64,000 bases of DNA from Zingiber officinale (taxonomy: Eukaryota; Streptophyta; Magnoliopsida; Zingiberales; Zingiberaceae), in assembly GCF_018446385.1 (NCBI RefSeq), contig NC_055987.1, positions 4,423,705-4,487,704 on the forward strand, given 5' to 3'. The notes under the pieces were generated by a model, which was given only the letters and a program-made list of their open reading frames with translations, searched no databases and was not told where the DNA came from. Below, piece by piece: positions 22,417 to 34,534 of the stretch; positions within the stretch are counted from its first letter, which is position 1, and each line of letters begins with the position of its first letter. The translations under genes and the position numbers were made by a program.

Positions 22417-22470
22417 TTTGATGGTCGTTCAGGGCTGGTACTGGATGTCAAACTTGTTGAGGTTCGTCGT

Positions 22471-23530
22471 TCATTTTATCAGCCATCCAGACGCCTCTGG
22501 ATTGAGGAGAACTCTCCTCAAGGGACTATTGGTCATCACAATGATGGAGTGAGAGAAGAAGTACGGATGAAACCTCCTAGCGGCGAGTACCAACGCAAAA
22601 GCTAGCTTCTTGAGATCGGTGTAGCGGTATTCAGTATCTTTCAATATATGACTTAGGAAATACACTGACTGATCCTTGCCGTTCTGTTTAACTAGAGCCA
22701 AGACGACCGCATACTCGGTCGAAAACAGATAAATTCGGAGGGGCTCGCCAACAATTGGCTTAGCTAGTATAGGCAATGAATTGAGGTATTCCTTAAGTTC
22801 TTCGAACGCCCGGTCGCACTCCTCGTCCCATTGAAATTTGGTGGCTCAGCACAGTATTTTGAAGAATGGCATACTCCGGTCGGATGATTTGGAGATGAAC
22901 CTGGACAATGCTGTTATCTGACCGGTGAGTCGCTGAGATTCCTTCAAATTTTTGGGTGGAGGCATGTCTTGTAGTGCTCTCAATTTGCTAGGGTTCGCTT
23001 CGATGCCCCGCTCGGTGACGATGTAGCCCAGGAAGGACCCGCTTTTTGCGTCGAACAGACATTTGCTTAGATTTAACTTTATCCCATATTTCCTGAGCGT
23101 CCAGCAAGTCTCCTCTATATCTACACATAGGTCAACAGCTCAGAGGGATTTGATTAATATGTCGTTGATGTATACCTCCATGTTACGGCCGATCTGCCTC
23201 CGGAACACCTTATTCATCAGCCTTTGATAAGTGGCTCCGGCGTTCTTTAGTCTGAATGGCATGACGTTGTAGCAGTACGTCCCATCAGCCATGATGAAAC
23301 TGACCTTTTCTTGGTCTTCGCGGGTGAGCGGCACTTGATGATAACCCTGGTAGGCATTGAGCATGCAAATCAGCTAGCACCCCACGGTGGAGTTTACCAT
23401 CTGGTCGATCCGTGACAATGGGTAGAAAACCTTTAGGTCACGGAAGTCGATGCAGACTCGCCACTTGTTACCCGACTTGGAGACCAACACAACATTTGTG
23501 AGCCAGCTCGAAAATTGAACTTCCCGTATG
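22471..23530 (-). pseudogene. reverse transcriptase and first RNase H of outer Tat element
   Basis: RT motifs are readable: WRVCIDFRDLK, LNAYQGYHQVPL, FRLKNAGATYQRLMN. The active site reads VYINDIL instead of the usual Y-V/I-D-D, so one catalytic Asp is lost. Downstream come FLGYIVTERGIEANP and the RNase H region with KDTEYRYTDLKKLAFALV and ARRFHPYF. In-frame stops lie before the LNAYQGYH block, near 22846 and after GWLIK at 22471. It is non-functional. Confidence 0.9.
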
Positions 23531-23841
23531 TGACCGGCGTCCAACAGCTTCTCTATTTCTGCCGGATGATCAGGTTTTGTTCAACGCTGAAGTCTCTCTT
23601 TCTCTGCTTCACCGGCCGAGCGTCTGGTCGGACATGGAGTTTGTGCTGCACGACACTCGAGGAGATCCCGAGAAGTTCGTGCGTCGACCACGCGAACACA
23701 TCGTGGTTTTGCTGGAGATAGGTGATCATCTCTGCCTTCTGCTTGGCTTCCAGGTTGGATGCTATAAAAGTTGTTGCCTTTGCTCGTCCGTAATGGATAT
23801 GGACTTCCTCTTTCTCTTCGTAGACTAGGGTAGGTGGTTTT

Positions 23842-24543
23842 TCAGCGATGGCGCTTACCTCTAGATGGGGGAGTCTTCCGAGCGGACTTGCCCTCGGTCT
23901 TGATCATTTCGACATACCACCGTCGAGCGGCCAACTGGTCACCCTTGACCTTCCCTACCCGGTCGTCTATCGAAAACTTGATCTTTTGGCAGTAGGTGGA
24001 GACTACTGTCCGGAATTCATTGAGGATCGGTCGACCCAGGATGACGTTATAAGCTGCGGAGGCATCTACCACGATGAAGTTTGTGGTTCTAGTCCTCCTG
24101 AGCGGCTCCTCTCCGAGCGATATAACCAACTTGGTTTGGTTGATCGGCAAAAGCTCATTGCCAGTGAACCCATATACTGGGGTCGTCATTGGCAGTAGCT
24201 TGCCTTGGTCGATCTGGAGCTGATCAAAAGCCTTCTTGAAGATTATATTCATCGAACTTCATGTGTCAACAAAAATTCGGTGAATGGTATAATTTGCGAT
24301 TACCGCTTAGATGATGAGGGCGTCATCATAAGGGACTTCCACTCCCTCGAGGTCCCAGGGTCTGAAGCTGATTTCGGGCTCGTTCGCCTTCACTCGGCTG
24401 CAGCCTACTATATGGATCTCCAGCTGCCGGGCGTATGACTTCCTAGCTCGGTTGGAGTTATTGCTAGTCGGTCCACCGACGATGATGTTTATTTCTTCCC
24501 GAGCGATATTGTTTCTATTTTCCTCCTCTCGAGCGGACGACAT
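23842..24543 (-). pseudogene. protease region of outer Tat element
   Basis: IIVGGPTSNNSNRARKSYAR and ISFRPWDLEGVEVPYDDALI lead into the aspartic protease. The active-site triad D-T-G is cut exactly at its third residue: the codon is TGA (24259-24261, minus strand), giving D-T-stop-S-S. The downstream frame NIIFKKAFDQLQID...GFTGNELL continues open, with VILGRPILNEFRTV near its end. Confidence 0.88.
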
Positions 24544-24603
24544 GTTTCACTTGCGCGACGCCCGAGGAGGATCAATATTCTCCCTTTGTTGAGGATGCTA
24601 TTG

Positions 24604-25375
24604 TCACTCGGGTGATTTTCTTGCATCCTCCCGTTGCCCGGTGGATTGATGCCCGTGTCGCCGATTGGGAGAGGGTGTTCGTCGGTGATAACCTCTTGGA
24701 GCTGGTCTGGCGATCGGCGTTATACCGCAGCAATCACGCGTGTTGTGTGATGTCGACTGGTCGAAGGAACAAAACATAGACGTCCATACCTTGCCTTTTG
24801 CTACCTTAGGCCGGCTAGAGGCCACATGCTGCACAGCATCCGCCCTTGTCTCCTAATGTGGCCGACCTCCTTCGGCTCTTGGCCCCCTTTGCGGTTGGTG
24901 GCTGTTCGGTGGCCAACGTTCGGTCAGCGCAGAGGGTTCGGCTGGTGCTTCCTTCCTTCTTGCCGCCTGGGCTTCTTCCACATTTATGTACTCATTAGCT
25001 TTTTTGAGCATGTGGTCGTAGTTCCGGAGCGGCTTTCTGATGAATGATCGAAAGAAATCTCCATCGACGAGCCCCTGTGTGAAGGCATTCATCATGGTCT
25101 CGGATGAGACCGAGGGTATGTCCATAGCTACCTGGTTGAAGCGTTGGATGTACGCTCGGAGAGCTTCTCTCGGTCCTTGCTTCAAGAAAAACAAACTGAC
25201 GCTCATCTTTTGGTAGCGCCTACTGCTCGCGAAATGGTGAAGGAAGGTTATTCGGAAATCCTTGAAGCTTCATATCAATCTGTCCAGCAGTCTTCTGAAC
25301 CGGTGTTGTGCCAAGCAGGAGAGTGTGGTGAGGAAGACTCGGTGCTTCACCCCATCTATATATTGATGAAGTGTG
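24604..25375 (-). pseudogene. gag (capsid and nucleocapsid part) of outer Tat element
   Basis: The retrotransposon Gag domain reads LKQGPREALRAYIQRFNQVA, with AFTQGLVDGDFFRSF. A nucleocapsid-like CSFDQSTSHNTRDC follows. Frames change near 24840 and 25200. It was continuous with 27756-28259 before the solo LTR at 25381-27750 inserted. Confidence 0.83.
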
Positions 25376-25380
25376 ACGAC

Positions 25381-27750
25381 TGTTGGTTGCTACTCGGAAA
25401 GCCTATAGGTTCCACTGTACAAAAATTTTGTACAAAGGTCTGAACCTTTTCCTAGCTACCATGTGTTCTTTTAAATTAAATTTTGGATCTCCTGCGGAAC
25501 TTAACACGTTTGATCCAAAACTTAATCTATTTGTTCTTTTAGGTTTTGACTTGGATCTCCTGCGGAACTTAACACGTTCGACCCAAGTCTCCTTAAGTTA
25601 TTAATTCCATTAAATATTAATTTCCATAAAAGGTTCCCAGTACTGACGTGGCGAGGCACATGGCCTTCTTGGATATGGGAGCAACCACCACCGACTAGAC
25701 AAAACCTTTAATAGAAAGCTAATATTTAATTTCCTAAAATAACTTTAGGTTAACCAAAGAGAACAATCAAATCACAAGGAAAAGAAAGAAACAAAAGAAC
25801 ACAACTTCGAAAAAACATATTCGAAATACTAGAACGTAAGCCTCTTGTATTTGGTATTATTTCCATAAATAACTAGCATGATGCGGAAATAGAAATTACT
25901 AGTTATACCTTGTAGAAAAACCTCTTGATCTTCTACCGTATTCCTCTTCTAACCTCGGACGTTGTGTGGGCAACGATCTTCCAAGATGAGAAACCACCAA
26001 CCACCTTCTTCTCCAGCAAGGTTCGGCCACAAAAGAAAAGCTTCACCAAGGAGAAAAACCAAAATACTAACCAAGCTCCAAGAGATGCTAGCTTTCTCTC
26101 CTTCTTCTTCTTCTTCTCCGAGTAGTATCCGGCCACCACAAGAGCTCCAATAGAAGGGTAGGGTTCGGCCACCACAAGAGGAAGAGATGGAGAGGTTGGT
26201 CGGCCACACCAAGGAACAAAAGAGGGAGAGGAATAATAGATGTTGTGTCTTGTGAAGGCACCCTCACCCCTTCTTTTATATTCCTTGGCCTAGGTAAATT
26301 AGGAAATTTAATTACAATAAATTTTCCTTAATTTCCTTGACATGATTTAATTGAGAGAAATAAAATAAAATTTCCCAATTAATTTGTGGCCGGCCAAATC
26401 ATTGGAATACAAAAGAGGACAAGTTTTAATCAACAATTAAAACTTCCTAATTTGTTTCCGGAAATTTTAACAAATAAAATTTCTCTTTAAAATCTCTTCA
26501 TGGTTAATAAAAGGAAATATCTATAATTTTAATTTTATTAACATGTGAATACATTTTAAAGATAAAATAAAACATCTCTCCAATCTACAAATAAGGAAAG
26601 AGATCTAATCTCTTTCTTTAATTTTTGTAGATCTTTTACAAGAGAGATATTTTAATTTTAATTCTCTTTAAAATATATCTTCCACATAATAAAAATTAAA
26701 ATTATTTTTTTTAATTTTATTTGGTCGGCCCCTCTAGCTTGGGTTCAAGCTAGGGCCGGCCACCCCATAATATACCTAGGCCAGCCCTAGCTTGGTCGAC
26801 GCCCTTTAGGTGGGTATAGAAGGTGGGTATAGGTGGGTATAGTACTCTATAAATAAGAGGCTACGATAGGGACCGAGAGGAGGAATTGGTTTTGGTCTCC
26901 CGATAAAATTAAGCATCGCCCCGAACACACAACTTAATTTTATCAATAATAATTCATTCCACTAGAGAACTATTATTGAACTACCGCATCAATCCCAAAT
27001 TACATTTTTGGGCTCCTTCTTATTATGAGTGTGTTAGTCTCCCTGTGTTTAAGATATCGAATGTCCACTAATTAAGTGAGTTACTGACAACTCATTTAAT
27101 TAATATCTTAGTCCAAGAGTAGTACCACTCAACCTTATCGTCATGTCGGACTAAGTCCACCTGCAGGGTTTAACATGACAATCCTTATGAGCTCCTCTTG
27201 GGGACATTATCAACCTAGTATCTCTAGGACACAGTTTCCTTCTATAATCAACAACACACACTATAAGTGATATCATTTCCCAACTTATCGGGCTTATTGA
27301 TTCATCGAACTAAATCTCACCCATTGATAAATTAAAGAAATAAATATCAAATATATGTGCTTGTTATTATATTAGGATTAAGAGCACACACTTCCATAAT
27401 AACTGAGGTCTTTGTTCCTTTATAAAGTCAGTATAAAAGGAACGACCTCGAATGATCCTACTCAATACACTCTGAGTGTACTAGTGTAATTATATAGTCA
27501 AGATAAACTAATACCTAATTACACTACGACCTTCTAATGGTTTGTTCCTTTCCATTCTGGTCGTGAGCTACTGTTTATAATTTATAAGGTACTGATAACA
27601 TCATCTTCTGTATGTGACACCACATACTATGTTATCTACAATATAAATTAAATGAACAACTACAAACAAATGTAGATAATTAGACCAAATGTGATTCTTT
27701 ATTCATAATGAATGTTTACAAAGCTTAGGCTTTCAGTATACACTCCAACA
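25381..27750 (-). mobile_element. solo LTR (2370 bp) inserted in Tat gag, probably Ty1/copia
   Basis: Starts TGTTGG, ends CCAACA and is flanked by the perfect TSD ACGAC (25376-25380, 27751-27755). It has no PBS, polypurine tract or coding domain. Read on the minus strand there is a TATA box AATATAAAAGAAGG near 26270-26285, giving the orientation. Its length and its start TGTTGGAGTGTATACTG recall long copia LTRs (SIRE/Maximus type), but the family assignment is from memory. Confidence 0.85.
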
Positions 27751-27755
27751 ACGAC

Positions 27756-28259
27756 ATTGTCGAACTTACCCAGATGAACGTCAGGGTAGGTCGACCCGTT
27801 GTATTCCCCGATCGCCAGTGGAGCAAAGTACCTTGGCAAAGGGTCTTGAATATTGTGTTAGAAAACTAGCGGTTGATCCGCTCGGGAGACGCGTCACCTC
27901 GAGGCGCCTTGCCTTTTCGTGCATCCTGAATGTGCGCTTCGTCTAAAGAGGATCCCCGCTCTTGATTCGCCTGTGCGATTTCCAAGGGCGTTTGGAACAG
28001 AGCCTGGTGGAATGGTATCGGGGTGGGCGGTGCCTCCCCATGCGTGCCAGTCAACCCTCTATTTTGTCCCCAAATGGAAAGCTATTCCGGCCTTATACGT
28101 CGCTCGGCCTCCTAACGTCGACGTTGTCTGCTGGGCCAGCCGATCGACCAGCGCCTTTTGTTGTTGCTGCTCTATTATCTTTGCTTCTCGAGCTTGCACG
28201 AGCATGTCGAGCTCTTCTTGCGTGAGCGTCATGGTGTGAAGTCGTCCAGTGTCTTCCAT
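27756..28259 (-). pseudogene. gag N-terminus of outer Tat element
   Basis: Begins at the ATG at 28259 (MEDTGRLHTMTLTQEEL), 35 bases inside the PBS. It has a glutamine-rich helix and continues in shifted frames to DVHLGKFDN at the insertion site. The equivalent start survives in the inner element at 10332. Confidence 0.75.
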
Positions 28260-28293
28260 CTTCTCGGCTCGGATGCAGGACGCAAAGTTGCGT

Positions 28294-28310
28294 TCCCAGA
28301 GATGGCGCCA
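28294..28310 (-). promoter_or_regulatory. primer-binding site of outer Tat element
   Basis: Minus-strand TGGCGCCATCTCTGGGA, four bases from the LTR. It is the same class as the inner element's PBS. Confidence 0.8.
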
Positions 28311-28313
28311 AAT

Positions 28314-29295
28314 TGATCCTATCCGAAAGTCAAGGTGATGGATGCTGGGGATGTGGCGCTCCTGTTGACCATGTGTGAACTCCAAACTGGATGGACCTGC
28401 AACCACAGCAACGTTAGTACCGAGCCAGGGAGGGGTTCTTCGACGTTGACCCTCCGACGCTCAAGTTAGTCACCGGTGATGGGAAAGCAAATGAGTAAAG
28501 AAGCGGAGCGAAAGAAGCAGAGTAACAATGTAGTAACAGTAATCCCCCTTACCTCTGATGAAGCTTGAGCCTCTTTATATAGGGCTCCGGGAGCGCATGT
28601 GCATGCTTCTCGAGGCATGTACGTGTCTCAAAGTTTTCCCTGAAAAGACATATCAGGAAAGCGTCATTGACATCATACCTTAACGACCCGAGCATATCTC
28701 TGATGTGACAGTGGAAGTTTCTGTTGTACGATCTTCTGCCTGACCATGCTATTGGTGGCACTGGTTCCCAAAAGGATATCACCAGATCCTCCTTTTGTCT
28801 GTTACTGGGCCGAGCGGGAGGACCAATCGACCAAGCTTAAGCTACTTGAATGCCATTATCCTCGGGCCGAGCGGGCTGGCTGCTTGACAAGTATTCCACT
28901 TTTCAAGCTCCTATGATGTGCCGAACGGGGGACCCATGTTTGAACCTAGCCTGCTCCGTCGTGACCCCGCTTTGTTAGCTCAAAAATTTGATGTAAGTCC
29001 GAGCGGGTTGCTGCTCAGCGTATGCTTCGCCGATACTTGGTTTTCTGAATGTCGAAAGCTCGGTACGTGGCCGAGCTATGATGATGTCGGATTGGACATT
29101 CTTCCAATCGGGCAAATGGGTTGCCTGACCGGTCGGTGATATAGGAGAGTTGACTGCCTTGACTTTTACCTCCACCGTGGCATTGCCCCTCCCACTTGTC
29201 TGACCGACCAGTGATATAGGGAAATTGATCGCCTTAACTCTAACATCCACCGTGGTATTACCCCTCGATGGGATGGACCCCTCATCACCGCATCA
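28314..29295 (-). repeat. outer Tat 5' LTR
   Basis: 982 bp, collinear with the split left LTR. It has gained a roughly 85-bp tandem duplication (GTGATATAGG...CACCGTGG block, two copies at about 29137-29265). Confidence 0.9.
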
Positions 29296-29917
29296 AAACC
29301 TAATAAGTGAGGAAATCCCTATAAACTGATTGGATATCTAACAATATATGAGATTAAGAGAAAAGTTCAACAAAATTATTAAAGAAATTTTAAATATTAT
29401 CATTAAACTCATAATAGATGCATTTACTACACGAAGACAGCGTGCTGGGGAATTTATCATAAAAATATACCGTAAGGTAGCATTTGAAATTTTTCGTTTA
29501 CAACTTTATCTCCCTAGACGATTGGAGCAAAAAAACCAAAAAAACGTGATAACCAGCATGTTGGTCGAGTATCGTTAGTCACTCGGTTAGATATAGATAC
29601 GTAAATTATAAGATTTTATCCTAACATCATGTTGATCTAATGAGATATTTTGAATCTATTGTGAATTAACTCTAAAATTTATTAGAATAATTACTCATGT
29701 AAATATTAACTATGTCAATCCATGAAGACCCGTATGACTAGTATATATATATATGGACGATAAAAAAACTAAGACAAGTCAAATTTTATAGTGTTAAAGT
29801 TTATTTAATAAGGTAATTAAGTTAAGTTAAATTGAATCTAAAATAAACCAAGTCAATAAAATAATTTGATTTGGTTTATTTATAAATTTGAGCTTTTGAT
29901 TTAAATTTTATTTAGAT
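29296..29917. other. AT-rich DNA between two LTR elements
   Basis: A 76-codon frame at 29348-29578 is rich in Ile and Lys and matches nothing I know; I attribute it to composition. I see no other feature. Confidence 0.45.
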
Positions 29918-29922
29918 GTTAT

Positions 29923-31287
29923 TGTTGGAAAAACAATCTATGTTCGGAGATTTATAGGGACTTTAGTTGAGTTTAAATTACACTAAATCAAATTCAACTT
30001 ATATGTTGAAAAGACTTGAGCTGATACTTTCAGGCTGCCAACAGGGGCTGATTTCCACTAAGTGCCGAACAAAGGCTACACAATGCTGAGCGATCTAGCT
30101 CCTGAGCGAGCTTGAGGTTGTCCGAGCATAGCTCCCGAGCGGGCTTGAGACTGGACGGGCTTAGAGGTCGAGATAGCTTGCGGCCGAGCGAATTGGAGGT
30201 CGGGCGAGCAGATAGGCCGAGTGAAGACAATCGACCAAGTGGAGAGCAGTTGGTCGAGCAGAAAGGAAGCCGATAGGCCGAGTGAGAGGTCGGTTGGGTG
30301 AAACAGACAGACAGGCCGAACGAGTGGCCGGTCTGGTGAAGCAGATAGACAGGCCGAGTGAGTGGTCGGTCGGGCGAAGTAGATAGACAAGCCGAGCGAG
30401 TGGCCAGTCGGGCGAAGCAGACAGACAGGCCGAGCGGGGGGACAAAGAGAGTAACGGACCGGGCGAGCGAAGAGGCTGACCGAGCGGTGCAGTTGGGCGC
30501 AGAAAGGCTGTGCCGGTCGGGCAAAGGTCCTGAGCGGGAGAGCGAACTGAGACGTGCGATTGACGCTGTTTCCTTGAAACAGATTCACCACATCTCCGGC
30601 TGTGCTTAGAGGCTTACTAGGGTAGTTTGTATTCCAGGATACAACGGTTGACCGTGATTCCTACCAAGCACCGGTGGTCACGGTGAACTAAGTGGCATTC
30701 GGTTGCTATCACGAGCACTCCGCCAAGCAGGAGTTGCACGACAGAGGAGGAGGGAACGAAAGTGGAGAGCCTTTGCTTGCGTTGCTATGTGTGTCCTCTG
30801 CTTGTGATCGCAACCTCCTTACATAGGAGCTCAGATCAATGGGCAGTATTAATGATCTTAATGATCATTATTCGCCGAGCAATGAAATGCCCCACCGTTT
30901 CACTCATTATCACTTAACCGTTTTGATTTTGCATTAATCTCGAATTTAATGCATCCTTTTCACAACATCAAAAGGTCTACGTGGTAAAATGTTGGTTGTT
31001 CCACTTGGGCAAATTTTGCCCTAATCGGTTTGGCATTCAGCGCGTGCAGGTCGTGCCCACACACGATTCAACTTGGTTCAGTGCAATTCGGGTCTTGAAT
31101 TTCCACCCCCTTGTACACCCACGCATGAGAGAGAGTGTCTCCTCATGTATTTGTTCACATCACTAATGCATGTGAATCAATACAAACCAACCAATATGTC
31201 AAGAAACTCCCAATGTGGGACTAAAGTCCCATTCACAATGGTACTTCTATCCTCTTCCACCTATTCTCCATTCACTCATATTCAACA
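29923..31287 (-). repeat. left (3') LTR of the 29923-35830 element
   Basis: TGTTGGAAAAAC...CATATTCAACA. It contains about 42-bp tandem repeats near 30240-30440 built on GGCCGAGYGAGTGGYCGGTC and GCAGAYAGACA. Confidence 0.9.
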
Positions 31288-31298
31288 ATCCCCCACAT
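31288..31298 (-). promoter_or_regulatory. polypurine tract
   Basis: Minus-strand ATGTGGGGGAT immediately precedes the LTR start TGTTGAATATGAGTG. Confidence 0.7.
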
Positions 31299-31689
31299 GA
31301 ATGGAGATAGGGTATGTGATAGCATTCAACAGTTGAGTAAAGTATAGGATAAGTAGGTTTTACCCTTTGAACCTTCCCTTGTGAAGATCTGGTTGCTTAC
31401 TGGCTGATAGTAGACACGATGTCCTTGAACTATACCGCTGTCTGTGTAAGCAGTGACAAATCTCACCCAAGACTCTCCCTGATACAACTTAGTTCTCACG
31501 AGTGTGTTCATTCTTGGCCATGAACACGTCTGGTTTTATGAGAAGTTCTAAAAATTGTGCCTCCAATTCTCTTCGAAGCGACCCCACTTCTTTCTCACAT
31601 AGGTGATCCTTCAAGAGTTGTCATCTACTCTTCTTGATCATTAAAAGTCCATCGGCTTACCCTAGTCTAGTCACTATTTCATTGGGCAT

Positions 31690-33862
31690 TCCTTCACAGT
31701 GTGTCTAGTCAGTACAGATTAGTTGTCCCTTTGAACTTAGTTCTTGGGATCTCCAGTCAGCATAGGTTGAAGATCTTCCTCCATGTCAAGTACAACAAAA
31801 TCTGTAGGAATAATGCTCCCACCCACTTCTACTGGCACATCTTCAGCAACACTCATAGGGTACCTGCAAGTATGATCAGCTAATTACAGTGTCATAGTAG
31901 TAAGTTTAAAGTTCTTGAGACCTAGCTTATTACAAATTGAATATGGAATGAGGCTAACACTTGCCTCCAAATCATAAAAAGTTTTTTCTATGAATTCGGA
32001 TGCTATAGTACAAGGAATATAAAAGCTTTTGGGTCTTGGAGCTTCGGGAAAGTGTTCTTCTCAAATAAGACACTGCATTCTTTAGTTAGAGCTGCGGTCT
32101 CGATCTCTCCTTTTCTTATTCTGTTGGACATAATGTCCTTTAAAAATTTGGCAAACTTCAGCATTTGTTGAATGTCATCAATTAGAAGGACCTCAACACA
32201 AATATCTTTAACCTTATCCAGAAATCTGCCGAACTCTTCATCTTTCTTCTTCATCATAACAAGTCTTTGAGGAAAAGGGATTACTTGGCTTTGAGGGTAA
32301 AGTGGAAGAGTCTCTTCAACCTTAGTGGTATTATCTTCATTATCTTGAATCTAAACTGGTTCAAGTGTTGGAGGAGAGAGCTCTTCTTGCATTTTTATCC
32401 CTTTTGGAGCAACCATTTGAGGATCTCCCAAGGTCCGTCCGCTCCTAAGCTCAATTCTGTTGCAGTGCTCCATCAAATTAACATCAGGTTTTCTAGGAAA
32501 ATGCCCTAGTGCACTTGAAGATGATGATGCTATCTAGGCAATCTGGCTATCTTGCATTTTCTGGTGATTTTCTAAATTATCCATTCTATAATTTAACAAC
32601 TTAATTTCTTGCTTCAATTCATTTTGACCATAAATGACTTCTTCAAGCATTTTCTCTAATTTTGAAAATTGATAGCCTTGAACTGAATGTTGTTGTTGTT
32701 GATAATTTTATTGCCCGGGCTGGTAGCTTGGCCTAGCCCCTGTGGATGGTCCTTGTTCTTGATTATTGCGATAAGAGAAATTTGGATGATTCTTCTAACC
32801 AGGGTTGTATGTGTTTGAGTATGGATTATTCTATCTCTGATTGTAACTCATGATTGCATCACACTGCTTAAGTTGATTAATTTATGCAGATATAGCTCCT
32901 AAAGGACATGAGTCTTGGGCATGATCTGTGCTTCCACATGTTTCACAAACACATACTATGACATTGACCGTGCTAGAATTTATTCCTATATTTTCCAACT
33001 TCTTAGTAAGAGCATATAGTTTTTCAGACATCAAAGTAATTGCATCTATATCAAATTTTTCTGATGCTTTAGTTAGGTTTGAATATGAATAGCCTCCACT
33101 TTTTTATATTGCCTACTGATGATGATTTTGTGCTACATTTTCAATAATATCCTCGGCTTCATCTAAGCTTTTGTTGATTAGTGCCCCTCCAGCTGCAGAG
33201 TTAAGGGGCACTTTTGTATTATAATTGATGTCGTTATAAAATATGTGTAATACTAGCCATTTTTCTAATCCATGATGTGGCCATTATCTGAGCATATTGT
33301 TATATCTATCTCATGCTTCAAATAAGGATTCTAAATCTAACTGTTTGAAGCTTGCAATTAAATTTCTCATATGAGCAGTCTTGCTTGGAGGATAGAATTT
33401 GTCAAGAAACTATTGCTCACATTGTTCTCATGTGGTTATGTTATTTGCAGGTAAAGAATTTAGCCATTGTTTTGCTTTGTCTCTTAAAGAAAACCCAAAT
33501 AATAATAGTCTCACTGTTTTTGATGGAACACCATTCATTTTCATGGTACTACAAATTTCATAAAAGATTTTGAGGTGTTGATTAGGATCTTCATGTGGTC
33601 CTCCCCTACATTGATTCTATTGTACCATAGTGATTATTGCAGGCTTAATTTCAAAGTTGGTGGCTTCAATAGATGGTCTTGTGATGCTAGACCGAAGGCC
33701 TTGTCCATAAGGTGCTACGTAATCCTTTAATGGTTTGTTTGCCATTACCGAATGTTCTTGTTCTTCTTGATAATGTCTTTGCAAGATTTCCCTTCTATGA
33801 AATGTTCTATCAATCTCAGGATCAAGAAGTAATAGGTCTCTTGCAAAGTTAGATCTTCGCAT
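31690..33862 (-). pseudogene. Athila-type gag and protease remnant
   Basis: Gag starts at 33862 with MRRSNFARDLLLLDPEID and continues LKDYVAPY...SITRPSIEATNFEIKP, a standard Athila N-terminus, then a TAG after MVQ. Further left, out of one frame, I read LFGFSLRDKAKQWLNSL, a zinc knuckle CETCGSTDHAQDSC and KFAKFLKDIMSNR with ALTKECSVLF, then protease-side sequence around 31740-31990 (ADHTCRYPMSVAEDVPVEVG). At least eight stops or frame changes are present. The env-like region and all of pol after protease are missing. Confidence 0.8.
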
Positions 33863-34109
33863 ACAAGAATAAGATTATAAAAATTTGTATCACAGTTTTT
33901 TTTTACTTTTTACCTGAAAGATAAGAAAATAAATTAAAGTGCTTAAAATATAAAATGCAGAATTTGGATTACAAAAAGAAAAAGTGCAGAAAAGTAGAAA
34001 TAAGTGATGCAAGTTAAGATTGCAAAAACAAAATTTCTAAGACAAGATACAAGTTAGTAAAGAAAAAAAAATAAAGTTTAGTCTAACTCAAATGATTATT
34101 TCTTATGTT

Positions 34110-34534
34110 ATAAACGCAATCCTCGACAATGGCGGCAAAAACTTATTAACGCAATCGCAAGTGCACGATTTCGTCGTAAGTAATAAAAAGATATCGATCC
34201 CACAGGGATTGATTCTAAATACAAGAAACGTCTCACGTAGAATTAGCTAAACGGTCGCTAAGGTAGCGAATGAACTGAGTAAAGTACCTAGAATAGAAAT
34301 AAGAAAGCAAATGAAGGAACTTGCTTTTTATTAGAGTTCTAGGAGTTCAGTTTCATTGTGATATTTATTGATGTATCATTGTTCACCAATTCATATCCTC
34401 AATTAACATGCATTTGTAGGAAGTTGTCGGTTCTCTCCTGCAAAAGATAACCGACAAGGGATCTTGATCTAAACCACTAGAGATCAAATATATATGATCC
34501 ATATGAAGTACGTTAGCAAGATCTGTTTCAAGAT
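34110..34534 (-). repeat. Athila-like PBS and partial LTR end
   Basis: On the minus strand, AATAAGTTTTTGCCGCCATTG near 34118-34150 resembles the junction of an Athila LTR with its PBS (usually TTTTTGGCGCCGTTG). Up to 34534 the sequence would then be the 3' part of that LTR, ending abruptly at the other element's LTR. Confidence 0.5.

Larger units (their letters stand above)
9475..29295 (-). mobile_element. outer Tat-lineage Ty3/gypsy retrotransposon, nested and decayed
   Basis: Both LTRs run TGATCCTATCC...CCGCATCA in plus-strand orientation. The right LTR (28314-29295) is the 5' LTR and is followed leftward by a PBS, gag, protease, RT, RNase H, a second (archaeal-type) RNase H and integrase. 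The left LTR (9475-9496 plus 17236-18130) is the 3' LTR with an adjacent polypurine tract. The order PR-RT-RH-aRH-IN with dual RNase H is diagnostic of the Tat clade. The flanking pentamers are AGACA and AAACC (3 of 5 identical), so the TSD is eroded or absent. Two later insertions lie inside it: a non-autonomous Tat element in the 3' LTR and a solo LTR in gag. Many stop codons and lost catalytic residues show that it is dead. Confidence 0.88.

Noticed and set aside
29348-29578. 76-codon plus-strand frame
   Set aside because: AT-rich composition, no motif, no neighbours or signals supporting a gene.
30030-30609. Long Leu/Ser/Pro-rich overlapping frames on both strands
   Set aside because: They fall in the 42-bp tandem repeats inside an LTR; several overlapping frames are open together, a composition artefact.
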